Shown piece by piece: positions 36,246 to 39,688 of a DNA stretch of 39,688 nt (within the stretch, counting starts at the first letter, position 1; each line of letters opens with the position of its first letter). The notes below the pieces were generated by a model. That model worked only from the letters and a program-made list of their open reading frames with translations. It made no database searches and was not told where the DNA came from. The DNA comes from Cyanobacteriota bacterium (GTDB lineage Bacteria > Cyanobacteriota > Cyanobacteriia > Pseudanabaenales > Pseudanabaenaceae): NCBI GenBank assembly GCA_025356295.1, contig JANXUJ010000051.1, positions 1 to 39,688 on the forward strand. Reading direction: 5' to 3'. The translations under genes were made by a program, and so were the position numbers.

Positions 36246-37388
36246 ATGCACCGCTTACTTCAGCGTCAACTAAGAAAATACCTTAGCAAATATTCTGGAG
36301 ATATAAGTTCTGTTCCTCCAGAATGGCAGGACTTTCTTAGCGCCGTCGATGAAGCTTATTGTCAGTACGATGATGATCATCTGATGATTGAGCGTTCACT
36401 AGAGTTAAGCTCTGAAGAACTATTACAAGCTAATAATCAATTGCGAGAATTGCTCAAAACTGTGGAAGGGCAAGTCGCGGAACGTACAGGCGAGCTTACA
36501 AAGTCAAATATTGAATTAGAGCAAGCTCTAATCGATCTCCAAAAAACTCAAGTTCATCTTATTCAAGCTGAAAAAATGTCTTCTCTAGGGCAGCTGATTG
36601 CAGGAATTGCCCATGAAATCAATAATCCTGTGAACTTTATTCATGGCAATCTCAGCTATTTACGCACTTACACTGTCAACTTGTTAACATTTATCCAACT
36701 TAGTCAGCAATGTTACCCAGAGATGAATCTAGAAATGCAGAGGATGGCGGAAGACATTGAATTAGAATTTGTCAAAGATGATCTACTCAAAATTATTCAG
36801 TCAGTGGAAGTGGGAACTAATCGCATCCGTGAGATTGTACTTTCTCTAAAAAATTTTTCGCATATGGATGAAGCTGAATTTAAGGCGGTAGATATTCATC
36901 AGGGGATTGACAATACATTGCTAATTCTTGACCATCGCCTCAAGTTTAAATCCAGTTCTCAGCCAATTCAAATTATTAAGCAATATGGCGATTTACCTCT
37001 AATAAATTGTTGTCCTGGTCAATTAAATCAGGTCTTTATTAATATCTTGGCAAATGCAATTGATGCCATAGAAGAAGTTCAGTTAAATTTGATCCCTGAT
37101 CAGCTAATAGATCAACACTCTAATTGCCATGCTTTTATTAGCATTAGCACGAAAATTATTAGCGATCGCTATGTGCAAATTGCGATCGCTGACAATGGTG
37201 CTGGCATTCCTGAAGCAATTCAACAGCAAATTTTCAATCCATTTTTTACAACAAAAACTGTCGGTAAAGGTACAGGTATGGGCATGGCAATTAGCTATCA
37301 AATAATTACCAAAAAGCATAAAGGTCAATTAACTTGCGCTTCTACAATCGGCAAAGGTACTGAATTTATTATTCAAATACCCATGTAG
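36246..37388 (+). CDS. Histidine kinase paired with the FIST sensor
   Basis: A 380-residue cytoplasmic sensor kinase without membrane segments. A helical N-terminal region with a coiled coil (about 45-105, ELLQANNQLRELLKTVEGQV then AERTGELTKSNIELEQAL) leads into a HisKA domain with GIAHEINNPVNFIHGNL (phospho-His about residue 123). The ATPase domain has the N box NILANAIDAIEE, G1 ADNGAGIP, F box NPFFTTK and G2 GKGTGMGMAIS. The start is the ATG 36246-36248; a TTG at 36234 is in frame and only 4 bp after the FIST stop. No sensory domain of its own is seen, so the FIST protein is the likely input. No response regulator is adjacent. Confidence 0.9.
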   Translation: MHRLLQRQLRKYLSKYSGDISSVPPEWQDFLSAVDEAYCQYDDDHLMIERSLELSSEELLQANNQLRELLKTVEGQVAERTGELTKSNIELEQALIDLQKTQVHLIQAEKMSSLGQLIAGIAHEINNPVNFIHGNLSYLRTYTVNLLTFIQLSQQCYPEMNLEMQRMAEDIELEFVKDDLLKIIQSVEVGTNRIREIVLSLKNFSHMDEAEFKAVDIHQGIDNTLLILDHRLKFKSSSQPIQIIKQYGDLPLINCCPGQLNQVFINILANAIDAIEEVQLNLIPDQLIDQHSNCHAFISISTKIISDRYVQIAIADNGAGIPEAIQQQIFNPFFTTKTVGKGTGMGMAISYQIITKKHKGQLTCASTIGKGTEFIIQIPM

Positions 37389-37517
37389 ATAACTCGAAGC
37401 GAATGCTACTTAGCCTCGCGTGCTAGCATAGCAATGAGTATTTTTGTTCTTGCTAATCGCACAATCACCGACTCAGATCGCATTAATTTCAGACATTCAG
37501 CATAAAAGTTCAGAAAA

Positions 37518-38816
37518 ATGACTAATTTGTTTCCTCTCCTCGCCGCATCTGATCCGCTTGTCTCAGGCTTTATCGGTAAAGAAATCGAGAGACAGCGCAA
37601 TAATATTGAATTAATTGCTAGCGAAAACTTTACATCCCTTGCAGTTATGGCAGCACAGGGATCCGTATTGACTAATAAATATGCTGAAGGACTGCCTCAT
37701 AAGCGCTATTACGGTGGTTGTGAGTTTGTAGACGAGATCGAATCGATCGCCATTGATCGTATCAAAGAATTATTTGGTGCAGCCCACGCCAATGTCCAGC
37801 CACACTCTGGCGCACAGGCAAACTTTGCGGTGTTTTTGACACTGCTTAAACCAGGGGACACCTTTTTGGGAATGGACCTGTCTCATGGTGGACACCTGAC
37901 CCACGGCTCGCCTGTGAATGTGTCAGGGATGTGGTTTAACAAAGTCCATTATGGATTGAATAAAGAGACCGAACAGCTAGATTTTGATTTGATTCGCGAT
38001 CTTGCTCTAAAGCACAAACCAAAATTAATCATTTGTGGTTACTCCGCATATCCTCGGATTATTGATTTCGTTAAATTTAAGGCGATCGCTGATGAAGTTG
38101 GCGCTTACCTGATGGCTGATGTTGCGCATATTGCAGGTCTCATCGCCTCAGGACATCACCCCAATCCGATTCCTTATTGCGATGTTGTCACTACCACTAC
38201 TCATAAAACTCTGCGCGGTCCTCGTGGTGGTTTGATCATGACTCGCGATGCGGCACTTGGTAAAAAGTTTGATAAATCGGTCTTCCCTGGCTCACAAGGT
38301 GGTCCACTCGAACACGTCATCGCGGCAAAAGCTGTCGCTTTTGGCGAAGCATTACGTCCTGAGTTTAAAACTTACTCTGGACAAGTAATTGCTAACTCCC
38401 AAGCCCTTGCTGCCCAACTGCAACAGCGCGGATTTAAGTTGGTTTCCAATGGTACCGATAACCACTTGTTGCTAGTCGATCTTCGTTCCATCGGCATGAC
38501 AGGTAAAGTCGCTGACTTGCTCGTAAGCGGTGTGAATATTACCGCTAATAAAAATACAGTTCCATTCGATCCCGAATCACCATTTGTAACCAGTGGCTTG
38601 CGCCTCGGTTCACCTGCGATGACCTCACGCGGATTGCTAGAAGCTGACTTCCGCGAAATCGGTAATATCATCGCCGATCGCTTATTAAGTCCAGATAGTG
38701 ATGCTGTTCAAGCAGAATGTCTGGCGAGAGTGCAAACTTTGTGCGATCGCTTCCCGCTTTATCCTGAACTTGAGTACCCTGGTATTTTGAATAAAAAGCC
38801 TGTTCTAGCGATCTAA
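37518..38816 (+). CDS. glyA: Serine hydroxymethyltransferase
   Basis: A 432-residue PLP enzyme converting serine and tetrahydrofolate to glycine and 5,10-methylene-THF; in cyanobacteria it also serves photorespiratory carbon flow. Motifs: [19 protein letters not shown] near residue 30, [34 protein letters not shown], the PLP site [17 protein letters not shown] with Lys230, and [11 protein letters not shown]. The upstream 129 bp contain no gene and no clear promoter by eye. The IS element begins about 15 bp after the stop codon. Confidence 0.97.
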   Translation: MTNLFPLLAASDPLVSGFIGKEIERQRNNIELIASENFTSLAVMAAQGSVLTNKYAEGLPHKRYYGGCEFVDEIESIAIDRIKELFGAAHANVQPHSGAQANFAVFLTLLKPGDTFLGMDLSHGGHLTHGSPVNVSGMWFNKVHYGLNKETEQLDFDLIRDLALKHKPKLIICGYSAYPRIIDFVKFKAIADEVGAYLMADVAHIAGLIASGHHPNPIPYCDVVTTTTHKTLRGPRGGLIMTRDAALGKKFDKSVFPGSQGGPLEHVIAAKAVAFGEALRPEFKTYSGQVIANSQALAAQLQQRGFKLVSNGTDNHLLLVDLRSIGMTGKVADLLVSGVNITANKNTVPFDPESPFVTSGLRLGSPAMTSRGLLEADFREIGNIIADRLLSPDSDAVQAECLARVQTLCDRFPLYPELEYPGILNKKPVLAI

Positions 38817-38910
38817 TATCAATAAAGAAAGGGCACAATAGGTGATTCGGGGAGGTGAAATAAAGGAAGAAATTGATAAAATTGTAGCAAAATTCAAAAG
38901 CTGCTCCCCT

Positions 38911-39450
38911 ATGCTGAGTGTGAACTTACCCCATCTAATCGATGACGAAAAATGTTACGAAACAGTGCGTCAAATGCGATGGACAACAGGAATACACTGT
39001 CCAAAATGTAAAAGCTCAGAGGTAATAAAGCGAGGCAAAGATGAAACGCAGCCTGCCCGTCAGCGATACCAGTGTAAAACTTGCAACACAAACTTTGACG
39101 ATCTAACCGACACAATATTCACAGGACACCATCAACCCTTACGGATGTGGATATTGTGTTTGTACTTGATGGGATTAAACCTCTCAAATAGACAAATCGC
39201 CCAAGAACTAGATTTAGATAAGGACGTGGTGCAGGATATGACAACCCAATTGCGAGAAGGTATTGACCAAAGCAAGCCTGAAGTAAACTTATCTGGGGCA
39301 GTTGAGTGCGATGAGGTATATGTGACAGCAGGACACAAAGGTAAACCCGAAGAAGTCAAAAAAAAGGGCGCAAAGGAAGGCGTAATCGGCTCAAAGGGAT
39401 TCAGGGGCGGGGGACACTCCAGAAAGAAAAGCCACCCATCTTTGGCATGA
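38911..39450 (+). CDS. IS1595 family transposase, N-terminal part (frame 0)
   Basis: A 179-residue piece of a DDE transposase, started at ATG 38911-38913 (MLSVNLPHLIDDEKCYETVR); a GTG at 38842 is in frame but lies close to the presumed terminal repeat. It has an N-terminal zinc ribbon (HCPKCKS and YQCKTCNTNF, about residues 27-60), a helix-turn-helix region GLNLSNRQIAQELDLDKDVV, and the first catalytic Asp in VECDEVYVTAGHKGKPE. After EEVKKKGAK the frame leaves the family and stops at 39448-39450. The correct continuation is in the -1 frame. Either an inactivating 1-nt deletion or programmed frameshifting explains this. Confidence 0.85.
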   Translation: MLSVNLPHLIDDEKCYETVRQMRWTTGIHCPKCKSSEVIKRGKDETQPARQRYQCKTCNTNFDDLTDTIFTGHHQPLRMWILCLYLMGLNLSNRQIAQELDLDKDVVQDMTTQLREGIDQSKPEVNLSGAVECDEVYVTAGHKGKPEEVKKKGAKEGVIGSKGFRGGGHSRKKSHPSLA

Positions 39451-39688
39451 TTCAGCGCGGCGGTGAAGTCGTAATTCGTATGTTAGAAAATGTCCAACAA
39501 CGAACTATTGAGCCTCTAATTAAAGGAACGATTGCCCTTGGTACTATGGTTTACACGGACGAATATGCTATCTATAATCCCTTACAGGATTGGGGCTATG
39601 CACACAAAACTGTTTGTCATGGCGTGGGAGAATATGCAAGAGATGAAGATGGTGATGGCTTTTGCGAGGTTCATGTCAATACGATGGA
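39366..39688 (+). CDS. IS1595 family transposase, C-terminal part (-1 frame, cut by window edge)
   Basis: Read in the -1 frame from 39366, the sequence gives GRKGRRNRLKGIQGRGTLQK, then PPIFGMIQRGGEVVIRMLEN, VYTDEYAIY with the second catalytic Asp, and HKTVCHGVGEYARDEDGDGF, all characteristic of the IS1595 catalytic core. The frame is open from 39345 (after TAA 39342-39344) to the window end with no stop. It lacks its own plausible start and needs joining to the upstream part at the A8 tract 39358-39365. The distal catalytic Glu is beyond the window. Confidence 0.8.

Larger units (their letters stand above)
38831..39688 (+). mobile_element. Partial IS1595-type insertion sequence (right side beyond window)
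   Basis: The transposase reading from 38911 to the window edge identifies an IS1595-family element. The left boundary is uncertain: GGGCACAATAGG starting at 38831, 14 bp past the glyA stop, is a plausible start of a left terminal inverted repeat, but the right end is not in the window so neither the repeat nor the target duplication can be confirmed. Confidence 0.6.

Noticed and set aside
37406..37600. A 64-codon minus-strand open frame over the glyA upstream region and 5' end.
   Set aside because: More than a third overlaps well-supported glyA in antisense, and the product has no family motif or ribosome-binding site; it looks like a shadow.

Overview
The window looks like a chromosomal segment of a filamentous or otherwise non-marine cyanobacterium, plausibly Pseudanabaena-like (genus is inference). 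The signs are a cyanobacterial-type zeta-carotene desaturase, a cyanobacterial S10-spc ribosomal gene order without S10, S14 or L30, a five-gene urea ABC transporter behind an NtcA-type box, a phytochrome kinase, DUF29, DUF309, FIST and ComFB proteins, and frequent copies of the HIP1 octamer GCGATCGC.

Layout. 1-2021: a truncated histone-deacetylase-family gene, then crtQ (both minus). 2203-2919: a ComB-like phosphatase (plus) that converges on the ribosomal operon through a shared hairpin terminator. 2985-14284 (minus): an unbroken operon in transcription order rplC, rplD, rplW, rplB, rpsS, rplV, rpsC, rplP, rpmC, rpsQ, rplN, rplX, rplE, rpsH, rplF, rplR, rpsE, rplO, secY, adk, infA. A perfect 25-bp inverted repeat sits between rplO and secY. 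The usual continuation (rpmJ, rpsM, rpsK, rpoA, rplQ) is absent after infA. 14285-14711 is a 427-bp non-coding divergent region.

14712-17498 (plus): a biliverdin-type bacteriophytochrome hybrid histidine kinase. 17488-20879 (minus): an acyltransferase, a DUF309 protein, two conserved unknowns and a glutathione-S-transferase-like protein. 20951-22878 (plus): a coiled-coil protein with one C-terminal membrane segment and a lone Tat-type lipoprotein solute-binding protein. 22932-23996 (minus): a protein made of two tandem ComFB units. 24189-26999 (plus): secA.

27065-34423 is a urea-use island: ureF and ureE (minus) diverge from ureG (plus), followed by urtABCDE with a good NtcA box upstream of urtA. 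It couples urea import to urease nickel loading; the urease subunits and ureD are not here. 34518-37388: a DUF29 protein and a FIST sensor next to a histidine kinase. 37518-38816: glyA. From about 38831 to the right edge lies an incomplete IS1595-type insertion sequence whose transposase is split by a -1 frame change at an A8 tract.

No tRNA, rRNA or CRISPR array was seen. No clearly new multi-gene system is present. The points most worth checking are the split transposase with its slippery heptamer, the duplicated ComFB protein, and the long perfect hairpins at gene ends, one of them inside the ribosomal operon.
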